Source of the DNA: CAZCVI01 sp964502145
GTDB lineage: Bacteria; Acidobacteriota; Aminicenantia; UBA2199
Direction of reading: 5' to 3'
NCBI GenBank assembly: GCA_964502145.1
Contig: CAZCVI010000016.1
Location: forward strand, 1 to 64,000
DNA: 64,000 bases
How positions within the stretch are numbered: position 1 is the first letter of the stretch; each line of letters starts with the position of its first letter. Made by a program: the position numbers and the translations under genes. The notes under the pieces were generated by a model, which was not told the DNA's origin, did no database searches, and worked only from the letters and a program-made list of their open reading frames with translations. Below, piece by piece: positions 27,277 to 35,993 of this stretch.

Positions 27277-27996
27277 TTAGCGTTTAAACGCTTCTCGTGG
27301 TGATAGAAAGGAGGCGCCTACCGTGAAAGTTGCCGATGCTGCCAGGGAAGTTCTGCCTGTGGCCGATGGGACCATAAAATAACCCAGCGTGTAGGTCGTG
27401 CCGATCAGTAATTTAATATTGTCGATAATCGCATAACCCGATGGGTTGTCATTGGCAATATTCACCGCTTTCATCGGTTCGCCCGCATAGGGAACCATAC
27501 CCCCCTGCCAGATACCGATCCAGTTTTTATTGGTAGCCGGTTGATAGGCGGGTAAGCCCGTATATTTCACTTGAACTAAATTTGTACCTTTATAAACCAC
27601 TTCCAAACCCAGTTTGGAGTATAACCAGGCCGAGGGGTCGTCTTGTTTTCCCGCTGGCATATAAATCGTCGAGCACACCGCTGTTTTTGTAGGCGCTACC
27701 GCATAACCCATAATGTAACCTTTCTCCTCAAAATCAAAACCCACAAGCTGTGTGCTGGTGCTGCTGTCTGTATTAACTGCCGTGTCACCATCCGGGGCTT
27801 TGGGCCAGGGCACCTCATTGTTGGTAGTCTGCCAGACGTAAATATGGTTGCCGTAGGTTTTAGGTTGGTTGGCTGGGGGCGTGATGTAGTTAACAATCGC
27901 TCCCTGGGCAGTCGGTACGCCCTGTATTGCTATAGTGACGCTGCTGCTGTCATTCGCTGTCATGATAAGTTGTTGATCTGATGATTCGTAAGTCAT
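27277..27996 (-). CDS. 239-aa two-domain beta protein (paralogue of the 278-aa gene)
   Basis: No signal peptide. The C-terminal half carries Y-x-P-A-T-x-K-N-W-x-G-x-W-Q-G-x-x-x-P-Y, then LLIGTTYTLGYFM and LAASATFTVG. The N-terminal half has a related PKTYGNHIYVWQ ... VPW ... GYIMGYAV arrangement, so each protein seems to be a tandem of two similar beta-sandwich units. The next gene upstream (278 aa) shares both motifs. The AAGGAG RBS is good. Possibly a repeated structural subunit or carbohydrate-binding piece of whatever the giant proteins assemble; that role is inference. Confidence 0.75.
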   Translation of the reverse strand: MTYESSDQQLIMTANDSSSVTIAIQGVPTAQGAIVNYITPPANQPKTYGNHIYVWQTTNNEVPWPKAPDGDTAVNTDSSTSTQLVGFDFEEKGYIMGYAVAPTKTAVCSTIYMPAGKQDDPSAWLYSKLGLEVVYKGTNLVQVKYTGLPAYQPATNKNWIGIWQGGMVPYAGEPMKAVNIANDNPSGYAIIDNIKLLIGTTYTLGYFMVPSATGRTSLAASATFTVGASFLSPREAFKR

Positions 27997-28079
27997 TTTA
28001 TTTTCTCCTTTGCTGTTTTTCTTTTAATTGGTTGATAGTTATTTTTTTTAATGATGCGTGGGGCTGCCTGGGATGATTG

Positions 28080-28916
28080 TTAATCATGTATCACCTTGGC
28101 CAGCGTGTTAAAGTATAAAAGGGCAGCCGCATTGGTCCGGTCTGGACCGGTAAAATAAATCAAAGTATAGGTAAAGTATTCGGAAAATGTCAGATTATCC
28201 AGCACCACAATGCCCTGGTTGAAGTCTTGCGTGATATTCGCCTGTTGCAGTGACGTTGGCGCATCATAAGGTATCGCTTGTCCTTGCCAGACCCCCAACC
28301 AGTTCTTATAAGTGGCTGGAAGGTAACCGCTAAGCGTGTTGTATAACACCTTGACACTGGAAGTAGTCAGTTCCAAGATTTGCAAGTTAACAAACGTGGG
28401 CACATTCCATTCTGCATCCAGTGGTTCCCTTGCTAGCAAATTGGCGTTACATTTATCAAGGGTAAAATCTAGATGATCTATATTTATATTATTATGGCGC
28501 AAGAAGGTGTTGGTTAGATTCAGTTGCGCCAGGGCGCACATCGTTTCCAGGCCGCCGACCTGATAGGTCAGACTGTACAGTAGTTGTTCAAATTCATAAG
28601 CAATAACTATATCCTTTTCTTGCGCATCATCTGCAAACGGCACAATTTTTAAGGGGGGAACCGCCATATTGGGCAATGCGCCGTTCCATAAGGCTATCGT
28701 ATTGCCATAGGTCTTCGGAAGATTGCCAGCCAGACCACTGGTTCTGACAATAACGGAGTGCGCTGTGGGTGGTTTGGGCGTCAGCGTAAAATGAGAGACA
28801 TCAGCAACTGCATCGGTTAAAACAGTATACGCCACAAAGTTCAGGGCTATTGCACCACATGGTGGTGACACGATCTGTTTTAGCTCATTAAAAGTTATCT
28901 CATTAAAATCGCTCAT
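28080..28916 (-). CDS. 278-aa two-domain beta protein, first gene of the giant operon
   Basis: Paralogue of the 239-aa protein: N-half NLPKTYGNTIALWNG, C-half YLPATYKNWLGVWQGQAIPYD followed by FTYTLIYFTGP. Identity is low outside these motifs. No signal peptide. The RBS is modest (AAAGAG). The 83-nt gap to the next gene and the same strand place it in one operon with 27277-27996, 23525-27172 and 11995-23532. Family not recognised. Confidence 0.75.
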   Translation of the reverse strand: MSDFNEITFNELKQIVSPPCGAIALNFVAYTVLTDAVADVSHFTLTPKPPTAHSVIVRTSGLAGNLPKTYGNTIALWNGALPNMAVPPLKIVPFADDAQEKDIVIAYEFEQLLYSLTYQVGGLETMCALAQLNLTNTFLRHNNINIDHLDFTLDKCNANLLAREPLDAEWNVPTFVNLQILELTTSSVKVLYNTLSGYLPATYKNWLGVWQGQAIPYDAPTSLQQANITQDFNQGIVVLDNLTFSEYFTYTLIYFTGPDRTNAAALLYFNTLAKVIHD

Positions 28917-29081
28917 TGCTCTTTTCTACTCGCTCTATCACTTTTTCCCCGCGTTTACTTCTATCAAGCTCGGGTTCTTGTTCCCATTTATAAAGAAAGC
29001 GTCACCGTGACCCTCTCTTTTTTCATGGTGTGACAGTGTAATGCAATGAAGCGTAAATGTCAATAGTTAAAGTCAAACAAT
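28917..29081. other. Intergenic DNA upstream of the giant operon
   Basis: Contains GTCACCGTGAC (29001-29011), an 11-bp near-palindrome that could be an operator, and a TATAAA on the leftward strand near 28988-28993. Neither gives a convincing promoter by itself. Confidence 0.35.
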
Positions 29082-30341
29082 TTAAATTTTCTTAAACATC
29101 GAAAGGATGCCCGCTGATTTCTGTCTGTTTTTTTTATCATCGTTTAATTGTTGTTCCACTTTTTCTATAATCCGATTCAGGTCACCCGAGATGGAGTTTG
29201 TCACCTTTAAATCTGCCATGTACTTGGTAATATAGGGCAGGGAGGCTTCGATTTTGCGTAATGTAGTGAGTGTGGGCGTGGCACCCAGAATATCTGGGAC
29301 GCGATCCAGGATATTTAATATAAAACGATTGAAGCTTTCTACCAGAAACAGTCGTATATTGGTCAGGTTTTTAATTGCCTTGAGATTGGTTTCCACGTTG
29401 TAGGCATTCGTAGGTCCTGGACTATTGGCATTAAAATTTTTAAACAAATATTTTTGTCCAGGCAGGGCTTCGGGGAAACAATCCTTAAATAACGCCTCTG
29501 TCTCTTTCCCCAGTTCCGGTTCCAAGCTTTGCCAGATAATTTGCATGATATCCGTATAGCCGTTAATCAGGGCCGAATAATCGTCTTGAGGTGCTGGTTT
29601 TTGGGGCGGTGGCACTGGTTTCTGTAATAGTGGTACCGCCTGGGTCTTTTCAATGGCACCCGACATGATCAGGGAGTGTAAAATGCGATAGCCGTCGAAC
29701 TTCACTAACCCGCTTTCTTCCAATAAACGGTCCACCGTGCGCTGACCATTCACCAACCGCAACATGCGGTTTTCTTCTGCTGCCAGTTTAGTGGTTTGCT
29801 GGCCGGTCATAGTACCAGTCTGCTTGAATACCAAATCACTTGAAGGGATATGCTTTTTCAGTACTGACATCTCATCAACACGACGGGACGCTTCCAGCAT
29901 AACTTCCATGATATCCAGATTGGTCACGATCAGTCCGCTCAGGTCCAAGCGCGCATCCGTGTACTCGAAATCCCCGGTATCCCAAAAAAAGAGGTGATAG
30001 ATAATCTCTTCCACCTGTTGGCGGATAAATTGGGTTAATTGTTGGATCGAGATGTACTCCTTTTCCAGCAGGACTTTGCCCAGCGCCACTTTTTTTATTT
30101 TTCCTTCTTCCAGACATTGTTCCAATTGTTCCAGGGTAATCACCCCTTCCTCGCGTAGCAGGTTGCCCAGGCGCACCTGGCGGTAGGAACTCATCGCGTA
30201 CACAATCTCCCCTTCTTGGATGATCACGCTGACCCAATGTTCCGCATTCTTTACCTGCAATGCACCCGTTTTCCTGTCATTGTGTAACAGTTGCAAAATA
30301 CTGGACAATAAAAACGTTTCTAAATTACCTTTCAGACCCAT
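29082..30341 (-). CDS. DUF4388 (PATAN-like) protein with GspE-N-like segment
   Basis: A 419-residue cytoplasmic protein. The N-terminus GNLETFLLSSILQLLHNDRK ... GALQVK is the DUF4388/PATAN signature. LGNLLREEGVITLEQLEQCL and LGKVLLEKEYISIQQL at about 60-105 look like the type II secretion GspE N-terminal fold. FFWDTGDFEYTD closes the domain. A Pro-rich linker (PVPPPQKPAPQDD, about 250) leads to a helical C-terminal part. Such proteins serve in gliding or motility-type GTPase and two-component signalling in myxobacteria and relatives. It is on the same strand as the giant operon but 165 nt upstream, and divergent from murJ. Confidence 0.75.
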   Translation of the reverse strand: MGLKGNLETFLLSSILQLLHNDRKTGALQVKNAEHWVSVIIQEGEIVYAMSSYRQVRLGNLLREEGVITLEQLEQCLEEGKIKKVALGKVLLEKEYISIQQLTQFIRQQVEEIIYHLFFWDTGDFEYTDARLDLSGLIVTNLDIMEVMLEASRRVDEMSVLKKHIPSSDLVFKQTGTMTGQQTTKLAAEENRMLRLVNGQRTVDRLLEESGLVKFDGYRILHSLIMSGAIEKTQAVPLLQKPVPPPQKPAPQDDYSALINGYTDIMQIIWQSLEPELGKETEALFKDCFPEALPGQKYLFKNFNANSPGPTNAYNVETNLKAIKNLTNIRLFLVESFNRFILNILDRVPDILGATPTLTTLRKIEASLPYITKYMADLKVTNSISGDLNRIIEKVEQQLNDDKKNRQKSAGILSMFKKI

Positions 30342-30372
30342 GGCTACCTATCCTTTGCGAATTGCGCGTATT

Positions 30373-30408
30373 TTAATGTTTTGCTTAATGTTTTGTTTAA
30401 TGTTTTGT
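30373..30408. repeat. Three copies of 12-nt unit TTAATGTTTTGT
   Basis: Three nearly perfect tandem 12-mers lie in the divergent region between the DUF4388 gene and murJ, followed by TTATTATAATATTA. Copy number could change by slippage and shift promoter spacing for the leftward gene. Confidence 0.7.
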
Positions 30409-30525
30409 TTATTATAATATTACATGTCATACAGATGTTTTATAAAAAAGTAAGACATAAGTCAAGAGAAAAAAGAAAAAAAATATGCGTCACTTAATTT
30501 TGCATGGTATTAAGAAAATAGGGTG

Positions 30526-30554
30526 TTGACACATTTCCAATTGGACTCTATAAT
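30526..30554 (+). promoter_or_regulatory. Consensus sigma70 promoter of murJ
   Basis: TTGACA (30526-30531), 17-nt spacer, TATAAT (30549-30554): both hexamers are perfect. The start codon follows 25 nt later, with an ordinary AGGAAA RBS. Confidence 0.85.
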
Positions 30555-30579
30555 ATACCTTCATAGAATAGGAAACAGC

Positions 30580-32196
30580 ATGAGCACGAAAATCAATAAG
30601 ATCATTTCTGGTACAGGTTTGATGGCGTTGGCATATTTTATCAGCCGCTTTCTGGGTTTATTGCGGGAGATGGTGATAGCCGATAAATTTGGGGCCAAGG
30701 GTATTACCGATGTGTACAATGCCTCGTTTACCATCCCTGATTTTTTGAATTACATGTTAGCGGGTGGAGCGTTTAGTATCGTGTTGATTCCTATGATCAG
30801 CAAGTACTTGAGCGACACCAAGCCGCCGCAGATTACCAAACGCGGGCAGGAGATTTTTTCTGCTATCTTAACACCCGTGGTGCTGATGGTTATTTTGTTG
30901 ACCGTGGTTATCTTTTTTTTGACGCCTTGGTTTACCGCGTTGGCGTTTCCTGCTTTTCGGAAAGACCCGGTTAAGTTTGCCATGACCGTGCGTTTGACCC
31001 GTATTATCTTGCCCGCGCAGATATTTTTTATCGTTGGCGGGTTGATTAATGCCACGTTGCGGGCGCGCGGTGATTTTCGGGGCAATGCGTGGGGGCCTAA
31101 TATTTATAATCTTTTTATCATTTTGGGCGGGGTCGTGTTGGGCGGTTTTATTGGGATCGAGGGACTCAGTATCGGTGTGTTAGTGGGGGCGTTTCTGGGA
31201 CCTTTTTTCATGTGTTATTGGTGGGCGCGTCATTCCATCCAGTATACCCTTTCCTTTGACTTTAAATCCGCTGATTTGCGGGAATATATCCGTCTGCATT
31301 TGCCATTGATGGTAGGTATTTCGTTGCTTACAGTGGACCAGCTTTTTATCCGTATTTTCGGTGGGAAAGCAGGGATTGCTGAAGGCACAATCACGTGTTT
31401 GAATTACAGTCGTACCATCATGTTAGTGCCAATTGCCCTGGTCGGGCAGGCGACAGGGCAGGTTTCCCTCACCTATCTTTCGCAATTATGGCAGCAGGGC
31501 AATACCGAGGAATTTTCACGGACGTTAAACCAAACAATTCGCGGTGTGATGTACCTTGCGTTTATTTTCACCGGTGCTATTTTTCTATTGGCGCATCCTA
31601 CCACCACTATTTTATTTTTCCATGGTGCGTTTACTTTGAAGAACAACCATGTCACCACCATGTTGTTGCAGATCATGATTTTTGCCGTACCTGCTTTTGC
31701 CGGGTTGCAGATTATTGTGAATGGGTATTATGCCAGAAAGAACACGCTTAGACCCATGATTATTTCTTCCATTTCCACCGCGTTTGTGGGCCTTATTTAT
31801 TATATGGCCACGATAACCATGGGTGGGCCGGGTATCGCGTTAGCCACGGCAGTGGGGTTTTGGTTGGCTTTTGGGGTGATGCTTTTTGATTATAACCATA
31901 AATATGGTCGCCACGAAGGGTTTATGCTCCAATCTTTTTTGCTTACCGCGTTCAAGGCATTAGTTGCTAGCGGTGTGGGGATTCTTCTGTCATTGCTGGT
32001 GTTCACCTATTCCGGGCTATGCCATTTTAATCCTGACAAAAGAAGCCACGCTATATTGTTGATGGGATTGGTGGGGGTATTTTATACCAGCGTGGTGTTT
32101 TCCATGTCGCTGTTAATGGGCGGGGAAGATGCACGGATATTAAAAGAATTGGTAGGGAAAATCTGGCGCAAGGTTAAACGCTTTTTTAATTCTTGA
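30580..32196 (+). CDS. murJ: Lipid II flippase MurJ (MviN)
   Basis: A 538-residue polytopic membrane protein of the MOP superfamily that moves lipid II across the inner membrane. Motifs: ALAYFISRFLGLLREM at the start, the D-Y-x-N-A-S-F-x-I-P-D-F segment, LAGGAFSIVLIPM, GGLINATLRARGDF and about 14 hydrophobic segments. The ATG at 30580 is chosen because AGGAAA (30570-30575) precedes it. An earlier in-frame GTG at 30523 lies inside the promoter. No neighbouring cell-wall gene is in the window. Confidence 0.93.
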   Translation: MSTKINKIISGTGLMALAYFISRFLGLLREMVIADKFGAKGITDVYNASFTIPDFLNYMLAGGAFSIVLIPMISKYLSDTKPPQITKRGQEIFSAILTPVVLMVILLTVVIFFLTPWFTALAFPAFRKDPVKFAMTVRLTRIILPAQIFFIVGGLINATLRARGDFRGNAWGPNIYNLFIILGGVVLGGFIGIEGLSIGVLVGAFLGPFFMCYWWARHSIQYTLSFDFKSADLREYIRLHLPLMVGISLLTVDQLFIRIFGGKAGIAEGTITCLNYSRTIMLVPIALVGQATGQVSLTYLSQLWQQGNTEEFSRTLNQTIRGVMYLAFIFTGAIFLLAHPTTTILFFHGAFTLKNNHVTTMLLQIMIFAVPAFAGLQIIVNGYYARKNTLRPMIISSISTAFVGLIYYMATITMGGPGIALATAVGFWLAFGVMLFDYNHKYGRHEGFMLQSFLLTAFKALVASGVGILLSLLVFTYSGLCHFNPDKRSHAILLMGLVGVFYTSVVFSMSLLMGGEDARILKELVGKIWRKVKRFFNS

Positions 32197-32307
32197 ACAA
32201 AATTCCCGGTGAAATAGTTTCTTTACCTGTATGTTCAATAATCAGGGTGGCCAGTCGATTCAGTTCGTCATTTTGACATCAGTCTTCTCACAAAGTCACT
32301 TTATTCA

Positions 32308-32475
32308 TAATCCCTGAATCCACCACCAAGTTTCAGAAAAAACTGGACTATCTGGACTTACTGGACTTCACAAAACCGTTGATTTTTCCAGCTTGTCCAG
32401 TAAGTCCAGATAGTCCAGTATGTCCAGATAGTCCAGTTTTTTCTGAAACTTGGCAGTGAATTCAGTAACAAACCA
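32308..32475. repeat. Palindromic element of TGGACNNNN 9-mers (second copy)
   Basis: Terminal inverted repeats CTGAATCCACCACCAAGTTT and AAACTTGGCAGTGAATTCAG enclose opposed arms of TGGACTATC, TGGACTTAC and TGGACATAC units around TTGATTTTTCCAGC. The arms are nearly perfect complements and would form a long hairpin. It fills most of the gap between murJ and the sensor gene. No ORF is inside. Confidence 0.85.
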
Positions 32476-32480
32476 GCGAC

Positions 32481-32510
32481 TTGATAAAAGAACTACTTAT
32501 ACGCTATAAT
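32481..32510 (+). promoter_or_regulatory. Promoter of the AraC-type sensor, -10 next to ATG
   Basis: TTGATA (32481-32486), 18-nt spacer, TATAAT (32505-32510), ATG at 32519. The 8-nt gap leaves no room for a ribosome-binding site, so the mRNA would be leaderless. Confidence 0.6.
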
Positions 32511-32518
32511 TAAATCCA

Positions 32519-35410
32519 ATGATTCACAGAACCACAATTACTATCCTGTTCATTTTATTATGCCTGTTGCTTCCACAAATAGTGGTGGCGCTGGACCCGC
32601 ATACACCCATGGATAAATATATCCACCATTTCTGGACAACCCGGGACGGTTTACCACAAAATACAGTGCATGCGATCACACAAGACAACCAGGGTTTTAT
32701 CTGGTTGGGAACAGATGGCGGTTTAGTCCGTTTCGACGGTACCCGCTTTAAGATATTTAACCAGGACAACACCCCGGCCCTACTTAGTAACTCCATTACA
32801 TCGCTGGTCGTATCCCAAAACGGGACGATGTGGATCGGTACATACGGGGGTGGCATCACAGTATATAGAATGGGACAATGGCAACGCTACCCGGCTCAAG
32901 GAAACATACCCAATCCCTTTATCGCCGCTATAGCGGGAGAAAATAGTAACGCTCCCTGGTTTGGCACTATTGGCGCGGGTCTTTTCCGGCGCCTAAAAGA
33001 TTCCTACGAGATACTGAACACCCAAAAAGGCCTGACCGCGAACGTGGTGTTGTCTTTGTGTTTGGACCGCGAGGGAAAAATATGGATCGGTACGGACAAT
33101 GGTTTGAATGGCCTGGAAAACGGGAAAATCACGGTGCCCCTAAAAGGGTTTACAGGTGATACAATTACAGCTTTATGTGCAGACAGCCGGGGGTTCCTCT
33201 GGGTGGGCACGGAACGGGGCATTTATCGTTTACGGCTATTAAAAGATACGGTAAATCAAATCTTCACGACAGCCCAAGGCTTGGCAGGAGATATGATCCA
33301 CGCGATTAGCGAAGACCGCGACCGTAATATCTGGGTGGCTACCAACGGGGGCTTAAGCCGACTCTCCTTTGATTATACACGGGGCACAACCACGGGTAAC
33401 ATTAAAATATCGAACTTCACGGACACGGAAGACCTGATGGATAATTCCATCCTGTCTCTTTTCCAAGATGGTCAGGGGAACCTGTGGGTCGGAACAGCAG
33501 CGGGTGGTCTACATGTATTACGGGATGGGAGATTCTCGTTCTTCACGGAAAAAGACGGACTCTCCAATAATTATATCAAAACAATCTTCGAGGACAGCGC
33601 GGGCACACTGTGGATCGGCACGTTTGGCGGCGGCTTGAACCGAAAACAAAAGAATCAAAAGAAGCAAAATGCAGGTGAACCCAATTTTAAAACCTACCGC
33701 CGCCAAGATGGTCTAAGCAGCGACCAAGTGGCATCAATCACGGAAGATAAAACAGGGAACCTGTGGATTGGCACGACCGATGGTCTAAACCGTTTTAAAG
33801 ACGAAAGGTTCACGGTGTTTACCACGGCCAATGGCCTCGCGCATAACTCTATCACCAGCCTGCACGTGGATAAAACAGGCAAACTTTGGATCGGTACCTT
33901 CGGCGGCGGCGTGAACCTCTTTCAAGCAGGAGCTTTTTTACAGTACGGTACTCAAAACGGTTTGCCGGATAATTATGTGCTGTGCTTAACCAATGACTCG
34001 TATGGCAATCTCTGGATCGGCACCAATCGTGGTCTCACCAGTTTTGATGGTCACCTGTTCCGCTCTTTTTACGGCCAGAAAAGCGTGCCCACGGGTTTGG
34101 TGCTGGATATTTACTGCGATCCCGAGGGGACAATGTGGCTGGCCACTGGCACTGAAGGGTTAATTCGCTATAAAGACGGCGTGTTTACCCGTTTTGGCAT
34201 GGGCCGCCGTTTCTCCGGCAGTGCCATTTACAGGATAGTCGAGGATAACCACGCGAACCTCTGGTTAAGTTCTCCCGCCGGTATTTTTTCCCTGTCCCGG
34301 TCACGTCTGAACGCGTATGCCCGGCATTTTCCTATGAATCATAGCGCTACTGGTGCAGATGGTATTCTGGACTTTATTAAAGGGCAATATTTCCAGGAAG
34401 ATGACGGCTTAATAAGCGCGGTGTGCATAGGCGGTTCACAACCAGCAGGCTGGAAAACAAAAAATGGGACGATCTATTTCCCCACCATTAAAGGTTTGGC
34501 GGCCATGAATCTGAGCAAGACTGTTTTCTCCGTGAAAGCGGCCACGCCTCCGCCTACAGAGGAGGCACCCGAACAGCCGCAAGGGTTTTCCTATGTCACG
34601 ATCACGCGGGAAGAGCCGGTATTCATTGAAAAAATTGTGACAGACGGCCAATCGTTGCCGCTGCAAAGTGATTTTAAACTACCGGCAGGAACACGGTCGC
34701 TGGAATTCCAGTTTATCGCGATTAACTATCGCACACCGGGCAAAACTCTCTATAAATACAGGTTGACTGGCTACGAATCGAACTGGCAAGTGAGCCGCGA
34801 AAATAGAGCGGTGTACAAAAATATCCCGGCAGGAGAGTATGAATTTAAAGTATATGCCCGCAACAGGGATGGAAACTGGAGTTACGAGGGCGATTCCTAC
34901 ACCTTCTCCGTCACCGACTCCTTTTGGCGCTCGTTCTGGTTTTATATTCTGTTTGCCGGGGGAGTTGTGGCCGCCATGTGGGTGAGCCAACGAATCCTGA
35001 AAAGAAATGAACGGGAAGAGGACGCCCCCGCAGAAAAATACAAGGGCAGTTCCTTGACACCGCAAAAATCAAAGCAACTTGTAAGCGCATTATTAAAGGT
35101 CATGGCAGACGAAAAACCACACTTGGACGCAGAACTGTCCTTGCACACCTTGGCCAAAAGGCTGGGCATTACCAAGGAGGACCTCTCCCAGGTCATCAAT
35201 GAACAATTGGGCATGAATTTTAAAAATTTTCTGAACCTGCATCGCATTGAAGAGGCGAAAAAGAGGTTGTTGGACCGCAACGAGAATCAATTCGTGCTGC
35301 TTAAGATTGCCTTTGAGGTGGGTTTTAATTCGAAATCGGCATTTAACGCTGCATTTAAAAAATTAACCGGTTTGAGCCCCTCGGAATACCGCAAAAAGAA
35401 CCAGGTTTAA
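32519..35410 (+). CDS. Membrane one-component regulator: Reg_prop propeller, Y_Y_Y, TM, AraC HTH
   Basis: A 963-residue protein. A signal sequence (residues 5-24) precedes about 12-14 Reg_prop beta-propeller repeats (G(N)LWIGT... pattern, about 35-620). A Y_Y_Y domain follows (about 725-800, YRLTGYESNWQ, NIPAGEYEFKVYARNRDGNW), then one membrane segment (about 803-825) and a C-terminal AraC-type HTH (about 850-960, LAKRLGITKEDLSQVINE; IAFEVGFNSKSAFNAAFKKLTGLSPSEYRK). The family's usual histidine kinase and receiver domains are absent, so the periplasmic propeller is joined directly to the DNA-binding domain, as in membrane-bound one-component activators. The ligand (often a polysaccharide piece in relatives) is unknown. 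It converges on the 35439-36933 pair. Confidence 0.9.
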   Translation: MIHRTTITILFILLCLLLPQIVVALDPHTPMDKYIHHFWTTRDGLPQNTVHAITQDNQGFIWLGTDGGLVRFDGTRFKIFNQDNTPALLSNSITSLVVSQNGTMWIGTYGGGITVYRMGQWQRYPAQGNIPNPFIAAIAGENSNAPWFGTIGAGLFRRLKDSYEILNTQKGLTANVVLSLCLDREGKIWIGTDNGLNGLENGKITVPLKGFTGDTITALCADSRGFLWVGTERGIYRLRLLKDTVNQIFTTAQGLAGDMIHAISEDRDRNIWVATNGGLSRLSFDYTRGTTTGNIKISNFTDTEDLMDNSILSLFQDGQGNLWVGTAAGGLHVLRDGRFSFFTEKDGLSNNYIKTIFEDSAGTLWIGTFGGGLNRKQKNQKKQNAGEPNFKTYRRQDGLSSDQVASITEDKTGNLWIGTTDGLNRFKDERFTVFTTANGLAHNSITSLHVDKTGKLWIGTFGGGVNLFQAGAFLQYGTQNGLPDNYVLCLTNDSYGNLWIGTNRGLTSFDGHLFRSFYGQKSVPTGLVLDIYCDPEGTMWLATGTEGLIRYKDGVFTRFGMGRRFSGSAIYRIVEDNHANLWLSSPAGIFSLSRSRLNAYARHFPMNHSATGADGILDFIKGQYFQEDDGLISAVCIGGSQPAGWKTKNGTIYFPTIKGLAAMNLSKTVFSVKAATPPPTEEAPEQPQGFSYVTITREEPVFIEKIVTDGQSLPLQSDFKLPAGTRSLEFQFIAINYRTPGKTLYKYRLTGYESNWQVSRENRAVYKNIPAGEYEFKVYARNRDGNWSYEGDSYTFSVTDSFWRSFWFYILFAGGVVAAMWVSQRILKRNEREEDAPAEKYKGSSLTPQKSKQLVSALLKVMADEKPHLDAELSLHTLAKRLGITKEDLSQVINEQLGMNFKNFLNLHRIEEAKKRLLDRNENQFVLLKIAFEVGFNSKSAFNAAFKKLTGLSPSEYRKKNQV

Positions 35411-35438
35411 CAAAAAGTAGGGGCGCGTTGTCGGCAGA

Positions 35439-35993
35439 TTATTTCTTTTTATTTTTGGATTCCTGGATTTTAAAATAGGTTTTCATGTAATCGTCAGCCA
35501 CACGTTTGGCATCCAGCGATAAATATTCCGCGTAGCCAGCCACATAAATCCGAATATAACCCGGCGGTGGCAATAGGTCGAAACGTTCCAGTTCAATACT
35601 CTTCAGATGCTTCAAAGGAATACCCGTGGCCAGTGCAATTTCTTGCAATTCCACTTTTAGAACCTCGCGGGTTAATTTTAAAGCCGTGCCACTGAATACC
35701 TCGAATTCGGGAATATGATTGCGAATAACCCGATCCCGCGTGTTCGTTTGTTTTTCCGTTTCCTCGCTTAAAAATTGTTCCTTCAGGTTTTGATAGGCTT
35801 CCTCAATCTGTTCCAACAGTTTCTCGCGACTATCACTGGAAATATCCACCACGATGGGCGAGAAGACTACCGATTCGGAAGAGTAAAGCTTTTTAAGATG
35901 GGCATAGGCGCTTTTTATCTCGGCAAAGGAGGCATCGGGTCGTAACTCCAGGATGTCAAGGTAATTTTGATTGCTTATATTTTGCTCAGACAT
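35439..35993 (-). CDS. J-domain-like + RodZ-type HTH protein
   Basis: A 184-residue protein. Residues 10-75 resemble a J-domain (NYLDILELRPDASFAEIKSAY) without a clear HPD tripeptide. Residues 105-170 (LKLTREVLKVELQEIALATG, then FDLLPPPGYIRIYVAGYAEYL) match the HTH_25 fold of RodZ, but no membrane segment follows. The start overlaps the stop of the MinD-like gene by 8 nt, so the pair is translationally coupled. Likely a partner or adaptor of that ATPase in positioning or regulation; function not established. Confidence 0.75.
   Translation of the reverse strand: MSEQNISNQNYLDILELRPDASFAEIKSAYAHLKKLYSSESVVFSPIVVDISSDSREKLLEQIEEAYQNLKEQFLSEETEKQTNTRDRVIRNHIPEFEVFSGTALKLTREVLKVELQEIALATGIPLKHLKSIELERFDLLPPPGYIRIYVAGYAEYLSLDAKRVADDYMKTYFKIQESKNKKK

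Noticed and set aside
30523..30579. GTG start of murJ
   Set aside because: It lies within the promoter hexamers; the ATG at 30580 has an RBS and starts at the conserved MurJ N-terminus.
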